64,000 bases of DNA from Anthracocystis setariae. Lineage: Eukaryota; Basidiomycota; Ustilaginomycetes; Ustilaginales; Ustilaginaceae. Below are positions 50,682 to 63,300 of this stretch, piece after piece. The translations under genes and the position numbers were made by a program. The notes beneath the pieces were generated by a model, which was given only the letters and a program-made list of their open reading frames with translations, was not told where the DNA came from and searched no databases. The stretch is from contig CAKMXJ010000020.1 in the NCBI GenBank assembly GCA_928724745.1, positions 124,001 to 188,000 of the forward strand. The letters are read 5' to 3'. How positions within the stretch are numbered: the stretch's first letter is position 1; each line of letters starts with the position of its first letter.

Positions 50682-53479
50682 GACGTCCTGCCTTAACCTC
50701 TTGATCTTCCTGTTCGCCATTTGGACTGTAATGTGCAGCATCATGCCCAGAACAGCCTTGTTCTGAATATTGTGCGAATGTCGCTGGACCCATTTGTGAA
50801 CGATTGATGTTGGTTTTCCTTTGGGCATCCCATCTACCAAGCCACTGAGTAGGTCGCGCGCTCTTTTTGTATAATTCGCAGACTTGGTTCGCAGGGCGCT
50901 GAGTGTGATGAAATGCGGCCCCGTGCTGCTGCATCCATTCGGGCGAACATGCAAAGGGCTGACAGCGATATCTCAAAAGCGGGAGTAGTTTGTGCATGTA
51001 GGCGAACTTTTCCTGCCGTGTGCTGTATCCCTTATGGGTAACCATATCGGAGTCGGCGCCGGCAAATGCTGTTGCAAGCAGCAAGATCTTGAATCAAACG
51101 CCACGGAAAATTCCATCGCCGGGATCGGGCTCAACAGTGGACCAGAGAAGGTGCAGCTGGTCCCGATAGACCAAAGCAACCCGCATGACGAAGCAAAGTA
51201 GTAGCAGAACAGGAACGTGGAAGGAAAAAAGAGAAAAAGAAAAAGAAAAAAGCAAGAGGTCGGATCCCCAGCAAAAGAAAAGAGGATCGGGTATATTGAC
51301 AGGTTGCTGCCGCCGGGGTGTTGCAGCTGTCCAAAAAGGAGCGAGCAAAGGCGCCTCCGCGTTGGTGAGACAGACAATCGAGCCAGGCCAACCAGCATGA
51401 CGATAGAGTGGATCCTTTATTGAAATTCGACTGACTGGCTTTTTACAGCTCCGCCAGTCCCGCTACCGATCGGTCGCTGTACTGGATGGCGCCTGCATAC
51501 AGTATGCTCGGATCTTTGCAATCGTCGACTCGACTCTGCTGTGCAAAACCCGCCGCCCCGTATCGTACTGTACTTGTGTACAGGTGACCCTTGTGCTCGT
51601 GGTTTTCGCATACTGTATCTGACGATTGCAACCCATCCGACCCGGAGCGAGACCATGCTGCCGGCTGCAGGCGTCAAAAACAAGTTTGTTGTGCTTTCCT
51701 CTGCAGGCACCGATTTTCTTCTTCCCGTCGTGGGCCCGCCTTTTCGATCCCGGTGCCTGCATCGTCAAAGGGGTAGCCCGGACAAATGCTTCACAAACAG
51801 GAGGGATAAATTTGTGGATCCGAGCAACACGACTTGCTCGTCGGTTTTGGGTCGTACATCATTGCAGGGCGCCATGACACCTTGCCATACCCACGAGCAC
51901 CTAACTAAATCCGATGAGTCAACCGACCACTTTGAAGCTCGCTTGAGCCGACGCATGCGGCCCTCAGTGGGTAAAAGAGCCATGTGGGCGCAGGGTTGGT
52001 TCTGATGGCACCAAAAGTGCGCCGAGACCTTTGCCGTGCGTGCTACCAAGCATGCCTGTGGGCGTCGGTCGTAGCTGGCTGCGATTCTCGACACGGAAAG
52101 CTAAGTCGGCGAAACGACCGAGTGCTTGTTCGGCAAGCCGCATGTCAAACGAAGACCAGCATGTCAATGTCAATGTCAAAAGTCAAAGAAAGGTAGACCG
52201 ATGGCAGTGCTTATCTCTGCCGGTCTTCGCTGTCTCGGATGCTGGAACTCGTAGCTTTGGAACAAATGCGAGACATTGTACGCGCCCGATGCAACGCTCT
52301 CGATCATTTTCACCTTGGATTTCTGATAGATAACTATGATGTCTTGCCAACGATTCCTGAAGCATGGAGCGGCTTGAGCGGTTGAGTTCGCGACCGAAAT
52401 GAATGTGATTGTGGCCTTGCCCAGCATGAGCATGGACCACAGCGTTTGTCAAGGCCTGCTCGGGGTAAGCAGACTTGATCGTAGAAAGAGAGGGAGGATT
52501 ACAAGGATTTGGTCACGGTACAGCACAGCAATTTTCGATGAAAGAAAAGCGAGGCGAGACAAAATACTGTTGCAGCAGAAACAAACAGACACACTCTACT
52601 ACCAGTCTACTACTAACTACTACACTGTATCATTGCTGTGCAATGCACTGTACTGCAGGATGCGGCTGCCCGGAAAAAGTCGCAATTTGTTTGGGCGGAA
52701 TGGAATTGAAACAATTCGTTGCACTGTGAACATCATATTTACTACTGTATTATTGTTGACCTCAACTTGGCTGCTACGAGGGCCTGAGCTGCTGCACATG
52801 CGTTCTTCGGAAAAGATGGACTGTCACCGCCATGCCAGACTCCGCTACCGGTGCTGTCACCACAATGCACGTCAGTAGTGGTGAAACTTGGTGTCCAAAG
52901 TTTCGCCCTTTGGTCGTCGCGGCTTATCTGCATTGTAACATGTTTCGTGACCCGAACACCGCTCAATAGGTTAGGTGGTTGAGAATGTCACGCCTTCCTG
53001 CCTGCCTGCTTGCCTGCCTTCTTCCTTCCCGAATCAGATCCTGTGCAGAGTTCTACATGTCCCGCGATAATCGACATGACAGCACACTGCTCGAACTTAT
53101 CCAGTCTGCGTTTTGGCCTGCAATTGTGCTATGCACGTTGCTCCTCTTTCAACGGCATCACACAGAACTACCACCCGCGCTCTCCAGTAGAAACACCGAG
53201 ACACTCTTGCTCATACACACGCACACACACAAAACATCCTCGGCGTAGAATGTAGTGGGTACGCCCCGTCTCGGTCTGCTGCACTTGGCCGTGCTTGATG
53301 GGTTGAATAGGCTTCTCGTGCATGCACCGATCCCAGATGTATATAACACAACCTTACCATTTCACTCCCAACCCCTCTCGTTCCCATCAAACCCCCCCAC
53401 AACACTTTACTCTGCATCTCTTCTTTTCATCTCTGTTGGCCCTTTGCATCTGTTTGCTCATCGGGCTTCCCCTTTCAAA
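50682..53479. other. 2.8 kb intergenic region, no gene seen
   Basis: Only short frames of ordinary composition on both strands. It contains a GTACTGTAC-type motif near 51566-51582 and two copies of short purine-rich tracts (51217-51290). The end holds the TATA and leader of the TLC-like gene. Confidence 0.5.
53337..53347 (+). promoter_or_regulatory. TATA box of the TLC-like membrane-protein gene
   Basis: TGTATATAACA lies about 135 bases before the ATG at 53480. The following leader is pyrimidine-rich, as usual for this genome. Confidence 0.45.
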
Positions 53480-54583
53480 ATGTCATCGCTCAGCATGGCC
53501 ACCAACCCCTCTGCGGCTGCCTTGGGCGCAGCCATGTCGACAGGCCAACAGCCAGCAGCGATCCTATCCCAACTCTCGCCACAATCGTTGCAAGTTGTCA
53601 TGTCTCTGACTACGGAGAAAGTCGACTATCTAGCAACGTACAACTACCCAATCGCGTTTATCACGCTCATGTTCATCTATTACTTTGTGGCCAACGTGTT
53701 GCGCGAATTTGTTCTTCCGCGAGCGATTGGACGAAAGTGGCCCAAGGATCTCACCGATGAGCACAAGCGAACCATGGTGATCTACGTGCTGCAGGTGGTG
53801 GTGACTACGGCAGCGTTGGTGATGCAGCTGATTTGCTCGCCTCTTGTGGCAGGCAACTTTACGTTGGTGAGGATCAACATGATGCGAAGTCTTGCTGGCT
53901 TGATTTCGGGGCTGTACCTGTTCGAGGTGATCTACAGGTATCGAATGACTTACCCGATGATTGCACACCACGCGATTACATGTTTCGCCATCAGCCTTTC
54001 GCTGGTCATGCTGCAACGCCTGCAAGACCCTTCGTTCGTGATCACGGGACTGCTTTGGTCTTACCAGGCTACCACGGAGCAGACCGTGTTTGTGGCACTG
54101 TTCATGTACCGACTGTCTGCGCCTACCAAGGTGCTGCGACCCATGTTCCGGATCGGTGCGATTCAGAGTCTGGTGTTCAAGTTTGCCAGCATTGGCAGCA
54201 CGATTTACTTTTGGAACAAGTACCAGCGCGGAGCTCATAGCAACAACGCATATGCATGGGATGCACTCTTCTGGATCTCGACCGTCGGATTGGCTTTCTG
54301 CCAAGTTTGGGGCGCATGGGTGATGTGGAAGATGGGCGAATCTCTAGAGAAGAGGTACGAGCAAAAGCAACAGAAGCAGCAGCAGCAGCAGCAGCAATTG
54401 GTCGAGATGGAACAGAGCAAGCCAGTCCGCCCTGTTCATATCCTCCGCGCATCTGACGAGACTCAGATCTCACCTTCAATATCCAGCCGCATGGCTTCTG
54501 CACTCTACAGCAGTGGCTCCGATCTGGAGAAAGACGGGTTCGAATTCTCTGGCGCCGACGCCCACGAGATCATCAAGGTCTAA
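53480..54583 (+). CDS. TLC-domain-like multispan membrane protein, 367 residues
   Basis: The ATG at 53480 is used; codons upstream in the frame are leader-like and lack a better start. The body has about six or seven hydrophobic segments, beginning NYPIAFITLMFIYYFVANVL and ending ALFWISTVGLAFCQVWGAWV. A histidine pair near residue 162 (MIAHHAITC) and the spacing of helices resemble the TRAM/LAG1/CLN8 domain, which in ceramide synthases and TMEM56-type proteins contributes to lipid binding or catalysis. The C-terminus is cytosolic-type: Gln-rich (QKQQKQQQQQQQ) and then Ser/Asp-rich, without an ER-retrieval KKXX. Lipid-related function is an inference. A 7-TM receptor-like fold is the main alternative. 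Confidence 0.65.
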   Translation: MSSLSMATNPSAAALGAAMSTGQQPAAILSQLSPQSLQVVMSLTTEKVDYLATYNYPIAFITLMFIYYFVANVLREFVLPRAIGRKWPKDLTDEHKRTMVIYVLQVVVTTAALVMQLICSPLVAGNFTLVRINMMRSLAGLISGLYLFEVIYRYRMTYPMIAHHAITCFAISLSLVMLQRLQDPSFVITGLLWSYQATTEQTVFVALFMYRLSAPTKVLRPMFRIGAIQSLVFKFASIGSTIYFWNKYQRGAHSNNAYAWDALFWISTVGLAFCQVWGAWVMWKMGESLEKRYEQKQQKQQQQQQQLVEMEQSKPVRPVHILRASDETQISPSISSRMASALYSSGSDLEKDGFEFSGADAHEIIKV

Positions 54584-55602
54584 CTACTTACTGCACGCAT
54601 CAGCACAAAGCTGCCAAAAGTTGGTATTCGCCATCATCAACCCTCTCAGCATCACCTCATCTCATTTCATAGTATAGTACTCTGTCTCTACCCACTCACG
54701 GAATCTCGCATTTTAGAGACCGCTACTGTCCTTGTTCATTTTTCTGTTGGCCATTCATGCATATTACATTCGTTCTCAATCTCAGCATTCGCCTCTGTGG
54801 CACGTTCATACGGCATGCAAATCAAAGTGTGATACTGTTCTGGAGCTGAAACATGTTGACGTTTAATCTCCGGTTGGTGGCTTTGGTGAGACCATGATTA
54901 GAACCCGTTGGAATCAATCGCCGGTGGTGGGTTGTCCTTTGTTATTTTTTTCCCTGCAAGTTCAAATTCAATGTTAGACTGTCTACTGTTGAAAGGTCAA
55001 AGAAAACAGAAATTACCCTTCTTGTTCGTGCGAGAATCGGCGAGAGGAAATGCAGAGTGGGGATGGATGTGTGTGCGTTGAGTTGCAATTGGAAATGCAA
55101 CAGCGAACGCGCCACAGTGACCAAAACTGAGGCAGCAGCATCAGCATCAGCAGCAGCACACCGCGGGCACAGAGAAACAATCGTCAGCTTCTCAGACTAT
55201 ACTCTGCCCGCTCTCATCTTGATCGTCATCGTAATGCTTGGTGCATAACTCTTTCCATCCACCTCACCTTGACACTCTATTTTCAACGAACACCTGCCTA
55301 GACACCTGCAGTCAGCCAAAATCCATCGTCCTCATACCACCACCATCCCACCATCCAGCGTGCAGCTCCAGTCTTTGACTACCACCAAAGTCGCCGATAA
55401 ACGCCGCATCCAGCCTTTCGAGTTGCCTCCTACAGTCTTTTCGGCTCGGGCGGATCTCGCATAGATCTGTCTCACCTATCACCTATATTTGCTCCGGCGT
55501 CGTCCCTGTTAGCATTCAAACCCACACAGGGTGTTGCTGTTGACCCCACCTCAACCACATTGGCACCGCCTTGTAGATCGAGCCAAACGAGCACGAGTCG
55601 AC
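54584..55602. other. Intergenic region upstream of Rab6
   Basis: Contains the 3' UTR of the TLC-like gene and the pyrimidine-rich leader of the Rab gene. A GCA/CAG-rich short array near 55135-55160 reads as Ala-rich and is not coding. Confidence 0.6.
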
Positions 55603-56723
<1,121 letters not shown>

Positions 56724-57391
56724 GCCCATCTTTCCTACTACTAGTTATACTTCAGCCCAATGGATGCAGAGATGGCTACTCTGACAAAACCCAACGACGA
56801 CCACCTGTAAATATTCCCACAATATTCCACTGTCACTGTTCACTACCAATGCCACCGCCAAGTGGCACACCACCCAATGCTGTCGACTTGGAGAATCAGT
56901 TGCCAACTCCTCGAGTGGTCTTCAGTACAAGTGTTGCCCCACAGAGCGACTCAGCAAATTGTGAATGAGGCAAATGTCGAACGTGCACTCTTTCACGCTT
57001 TTGATTTTTTTTTTTTGATTTTTCTCGCACAAAATATGGATTTCACGCCAATTCAAAGCTCAAAAAAGCGTTCAGCCGCGGCTGTCAGTAGTCACGGTCA
57101 CTGTGCAGATGTGCCGCTATCGTTTCTCCACATTGTCACAGTGCACTTGTCCACGCCGTCGGGGAGGGTCCGAACGCAAGGGCACTCTCCTAACCACCAA
57201 AACTAAGCCAACACCTATCCGGTCACTCTATTCCATCATCGTCTCTTCCGACAACCAACTCTCGCTTCTTCCGATTCACTTCATTACATTCGCAGGAAAG
57301 GAAAGAGAAAAAAAAAAAAAGATACATCAATCAGCAGAACCAAATCAGTGTTAGCAGCGTAGCTATACGCTTCATCCGAACGTAATCCATC
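56724..57391. other. Intergenic region between Rab6 and Stt4
   Basis: Contains the Rab6 3' UTR and the promoter/leader of Stt4, with a poly-A run at 57307-57321. No coding signal. Confidence 0.6.
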
Positions 57392-60300
57392 ATGGACAGC
57401 CTCGACCTGCCTACTCATCAGCTCATCCTCGATTCGCTCGCCCTCAACCTCGCCGACGACATCGCCACCATCCCCTCGGCTCGATCCAAGGTTCGCTCCA
57501 TCTTTGCCAACTCTGCCACCACCAGCAAGGTCACCACTGCTTCTAAACCTTTCCTCTCCGCCTCGGCTGCTCGCACCCAGATCAGTCTCGCGCTCTTTGC
57601 CTCCTCCCTCTCGTCCACCACCCACGTCAACAACGATGAGCATCTCGTTCCCGTCCTCGATGATCTCGAGCAGCTGCTCCGTCAGCTCACCCTGCTCGAC
57701 TACGATCAGCACATGAGCTCGTCCACCTACTCGCTTCCTGACCAGCTCTCCCACGCTCTCGTCTCCAGCTTCCTCCACGTCTCGATCCATGCGCCTCACC
57801 ATCGCGCTCGATGCATCAATGCCATCTTTGATCTGGCTACCAAACTCGCAGATGCGCTCGGTGCCACTTCAGGAGATGCGCATACCGTCGTAGTCAAGCT
57901 CGCTCCACTCTTCAACGGTCTCTACCGGGCCATCACTTCCACCTCGTTCGGTTGGAAGATGCACGAGTTTGCTCGTCTTGCCGACGTATTGACTCCCATC
58001 ATCACTTCCACCCAGACAGTCCGCAGACTCAACGATGCCCTGCTTCTGCTCGACGATCAGAGCTACTTGCGTCAGCAGGCCGGGCGTGCCACTCGGCGTG
58101 CACCCAAGGTCGCCACTGTCCGCCCCACCGATGACCAGTCCGAGGCTAGTGTCGACACTTTTTTCTCTGGCGACGACGACGAGGACGCCGACCTCATCGG
58201 TCCCGACGGTGGCTTCATCTTTACCCAAGGCACTGGCCTCGAAGTCGAGGACCGCGACTACCGCTTCGCCCTGCTCGACCGCTACCGTCTCGCCAATATC
58301 CCTCTCTCGGGTCACTACATTCTCCTCGCCTCCATCGACATGCTCGAGGCTGCCCTCGCTCAGGCACTCGCCTTGGGCGCTCGTCCCTCCGTCAATGACT
58401 CTTCCGGCCATCACAAGCACGTCGACTCTCGCCTCCAGTCCCAGGCTGACCGTTTCGACCTCGATGCCGAACGCTGGCAACAGGATCTGGAGCACCACCA
58501 CAGCCGTGCCGTCCTCGCTCCCAAGGCGACCAAGAAAGCCTGGGACTCGCTCCTGCGCTACTCGATCCAGCCCGATTTCGCCAACAGCGACTCCTCCGCG
58601 GCCGCTGCAGCCGACAGCAATGGCTCTGCAGCTCAAGCTGCTCCTCAATCGAGCGGCATCAATGGCCTCCCTGGTAGCATCCCTGGTGGTCTTCTTGCTG
58701 CTGTCCCTCTGCTTGGTGGGAACGGTAATGCGTCGGCCGCCTTTGGTGATGTTCAACCCTCGTACAGCGCCAACAGCACGCTCCAAGACCTCGACGAGAC
58801 GCTCCACGCCGTTCTGCGTGCTAGCAACCGCAGCTTTCACGACGTACAGCGCTTCCTCCTCAGCGAAGGCGCAAAGGGCTCCGAGATCATCGCCGACCTT
58901 CATGTTCCCGAAATCCTCGCCGAGAGTCTCAAGCTCTCTGCACTCTGCTCCATCGCCCGCAGTTTTGCCACGGCCGATGTCAAGGATATCGACAACAACG
59001 TCTTCGTCCGCATCCGCTCGATGCTGAGTGACTGTGCACCTGTCTTTGACGCCAGATGCCAAGGCGCGGCGCTGCAGAGTGTCGGTGTGCTGGTAAGGAA
59101 CAACCAGGCTCTGGCGCTGCCCATGACAAGGGTGCTCAGGCATTTCGTCACCTCGCCGCTCCCCATCTTCATGCCAACTGCCAACGGCGCAAGCTCGCCC
59201 ATCCTGCTTTCTGCCGCCAGGTGTCTCGCTTCGTGCGTCACCATCGCCCCTGGCGATGATCTGGTCGTGTCGACCATGTACAACTTGCTCAACTACCTGG
59301 GCCGTGACGCTTCCGGTGGTCTGGGTGTGGGCGGTGTCGCCGGCAGTGGGTTTTCCGTGCGCAGTGGTGTATCGAGGGCGCTCACAGCTAGGGACCAGTT
59401 CAACGGCGTGTCGCTTTCCGGCTCGCAGGCCAACATTTCGGCGAGGTCCGAGGAGCAAAGGAAGCTGATCAATCTCAGCACCATCACGGTCATTTCGCGT
59501 CTGGCGCTCGAGGTGGGCAAGAGCGACATTACTGCGCTTACCGTATCGATGCTCCTCCAGCGTTTGCGCAACGCCGACGTATGGGCCGAAGCCGCCATCC
59601 TCGACAATGTCGTCCCGCTCGCCCTCGCTGGTCCACGCAGTGCCTATGTCGATGTGGTTCGCGCACTCTCTGCTGTCTCGAGGAACGCCCTCACCGGCGG
59701 CGCCAACAGGCATGTGGCCGTGGCGGTTGAATCTGCTCAGCTCAAGCTGGCGCGCGGTCTTGGTCGATTGGACGAGAAGGACGAACGCGACCCCTCGGCC
59801 ACCGACGAGGACGGAGCTACGGGTGGACGCAAGGAGATCTTGCTTGTCGAGCTCCTCCAGCTGTTTGCCGAGAAGGGAGTGCAGCTGCAAACTGTCGCCT
59901 CGTCAGGTAAGAGCAGCGCCGAGGAGCTGGCTGAACTCAACACGGACCTCGCCACGCTTCTCCCCGCCATTGCTGCCGTGCTGGAGCACGACGACTTGCA
60001 TCCCGAGATCGCCCCGACCACGGAGATGGTGTCGCTTTTCCGCAACATGTGGCTCCTCTCAGTCCTGTTCGGCTTTGCCGCACCTGCAGCTGTCCAACAG
60101 AGCTCGCCTCCCGCGAACCCCGCACAGGCGCAGGCGCAGCTCGTCAACAAAGCGCTCAGCTCCATCTCGCTCAAGACGCCGACGATCGTGCCCGAGTCGG
60201 CGCAAAACTATCTCGAGAGCGATCTCGAATACAACTCCGTGCTCAAGCGAGAGTTCTCACACCAGACGCTCGACTCGCAGCGCAAGGCTCTCAGCGCAGT

Positions 60301-63300
60301 CATCCCCAGCCATGCTAGCGAAATTCGCGCGTTCAGCTATGCGCAGGTGACGTTCCTCTCCACCATCTACGAATTGGAATGTTTGCGCAGCAAGATGGGC
60401 AGGCCTTCGATGGTGTTGTGGTACTTCACGAATCAGGGTCTCAACAGAAGTGCGCTTGTGGGCGCGATGCAGGCGATTGCCGACAAGGTGATTGATTTCT
60501 TCATCAACGACCTCGCAAGCCAGGTCGGTCGCCACTCGCTCGACCCCCGCGTTTGCGGAGAAGTGGTCAAGTTGATGTTGGGATGCTGCCATCGGGTGGC
60601 CAAGGTGCGCCAGGTGGCGCGGGTCATCTTGGACAAGGTGGTGTACGCGCTGCCCTCGGTGCTGTGCGACCAGTATGTGGTCGAGGCGATGCTCGAGATG
60701 CTCACCTTGCTCAGGAAGGGATGCGAGGACGAGTACCGCGACGAGTTTGCGCCTAGGTACCACTACGCCTCGGAGCGGTCCAAAGCCGTCCAGTTCGATC
60801 TCTCGGACTCGTACGTGCAGCGCAACGAGATCCTCGCCTCGTTCGGAGGCAAGGCGCGCGAATATCTCTTGCTCGTCATGGGCCTTGCGCCGCTCGAAGT
60901 GCAGGGGATCTTGGAGCGCTACTTGGTATCGGTCGATGACGGTTCCCATGGCCACGTCCTGAGCGAGAGGAGCGAGTTGGGCAAGAGTGTCGCGCTCGAG
61001 TTTGCACGCAGCATGCCTGTCTCTGCACGCAAAGAGCGCCTTCTCCCGGCCCTGGGTGGCGTCCCCGCGGACAAGACCAGCGGCTTCATCAGCGCTCTCT
61101 CGGCCAAGTCGATGTACCTTGGCGAAATGACCGGCATCCACCTGGCACTCGAACGCGGTCTCGTCGAACTCACCAAAGATCCAAGCCACTCGATGTCGCC
61201 CAAGGGCATTGCCGAGTGCCGCGACCAGCTCGCTGCGCTTGCCAAAAGCAACAAGCCGGTGGCGTTTGGCGAGTTGCGACGATTGCTCTACCGAAGTGCA
61301 GCGTTGGTGGTGGGGCTGCCCGAAGCGGACTACGAGCTGGTGCATCTGCTCGTGTGGGTGCCGTTTGTCGTTTTCACGCCCGAGGCGGTGCAGACGGCGT
61401 GCCAGGTGTGGACGTGGGTGATCGCATCGCGGCCGGAGGTGGAGACGAAAGTGATGACCGAGCTCACCCTCGGCTGGGCCATGTCGGCCAAGGCGAGGAA
61501 AGGTGTCTTCTCGGACAAGTTGGGCGCAAAACATCCGTTCTTGAGAAAGACCGAGATGGGCGCGTTCAATAGGGACGAGGTCACGGCGGAACAGGAGCAG
61601 GCGGTGCGGCTGTTCACTCCACATCTGACGCTGCTGCAGTTCATCTCGAGCCGCTTCGAGGCTGGCAGGTACAGAGATGCGAGCATGGTGTTGTCGCTCG
61701 TCCGCCTTGTTCAGCATAGCGGCTTGGCCGCAGCTTTCATGTCGATGCATCCGCTGGCGAGGGAGGTACGCTTTACGCTGGTCAATTTCGGGCTGCGCGT
61801 CATCCAGACGAGCCAGCTCGAGGGATTGGTCGAGTACCACCTCCGCGAGGCGGTCTACAGATTGGCGCTCGCGTGGTTCGAGGGTGCGCCCAAGTGGTCC
61901 TTTGGCGGCAACCGGTTGCAGCTCGGTGCGGATATGCAGGTGCTCCAAGAAACGCTGCGATTGGTCGAGAGGGATTCGATGAGGGCAGAGCAGCATGTCA
62001 CGTCGTTCCCGCCTCTGCTCTCAGCGGTTAGGATGCCTGGTGGGATGAGTCTCAACGACGCGAGGGCAGCGGTGGGCGAGAAGAAGCGTCTGCTCCAGGT
62101 GCTGGTCGAGAGCGAGTTGGCGAGGCTGAGTGTTTGGGCCAATCCGCTCAACACGGCTTCCCGAGGCAGTGACTTTGTCGGAGCCACGATGAGCTCGGTG
62201 TCCGAAGCGTCGTGGCCGGGGCTGGTCGAAAGTGCGTGGCGGATCAACGCGCACGTTGCGGTGCAGCTTGGATTGCGCGTTCAGTCCAAGGCGATCAGGG
62301 CGACGCTCGGACGGCTGGTGCGCGCGCAGCCCTGGAAGGTGGTCGACAACGCCGCGGCGCTCAAGTACCTCGTCGAGTCGCACCTCTCTTTGGCCAAGAA
62401 GGACGGATCTGCTCTGAAATGGTTGGGCTACTGGGCAGCCGTTTCGCCAGTGGAAGCGATCGAGTTGTTCCAACCGGATTATTCGTCGCACCCGATGTTG
62501 TTGCAGTATGCGATGAGGAGCCTGATGGCGCACCCGGTGGAGCTGACGTTCTTCTACGTACCGCAGGTCGTGCAGGCGCTGCGCGAAGATGCATACGGCT
62601 ACGTGGAGCAATTCATCTTTGAGACGTCCAAGATCTCGCAGTTGTTCTGCCACCAGATTATCTGGAACATGAAGGCGAACTCGTACCGCGACGACAATGC
62701 GGAGGAGGAAGACCCGATGAAGCCGACGCTGGACCGCATGGTGGACAAGATCGTGGGCGCGCTTTCGGGCGAGGCGCAGGAGTTCTACGAGCGCGAATTC
62801 GGCTTCTTCAACGAAGTCACGAGCATTTCGGGCAAACTCAAGCCGTACATCAAGAAGAGCAAGGCGGAGAAGAAGGCCAAGATCGACGAGGAGATGGCCA
62901 AGATCAAGGTGGATCAGGGGGTGTATCTGCCGTCGAATGCGGACGGAGTTGTGGTGGATTTGGATCGAAAGTCGGGGCGGCCGTTGCAGAGTCATGCCAA
63001 GGCGCCGTTTATGGCGACGTTCAAGGTGCGTCGTGAGATGCTTCGGGCGGACGAGGTGGGTGAGGTGAGGAGGGAGTCGGTGGATGTTTGGCAGGCGGCG
63101 ATTTTCAAGGTGGGTGATGATTGTCGACAGGATGTGTTGGCGTTGCAGGTGATTGCGATGTTCAAGAATGTGTTTACGACGGTGGGGGTGGATCTGTATT
63201 TGAATCCGTACCGCGTGACTGCGACGGGGCCGGGTTGCGGGGTGATTGATGTGGTGCCGAACGCTACGTCTCGTGACGAGATGGGGCGGGCGAAGATCAA

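Noticed and set aside
57869..59890. A 673-codon minus-strand frame opposite STT4 (and others at 60257-61996 and 62021-63691)
   Set aside because: Shadows of the very long, GC-biased kinase gene; no features of their own.
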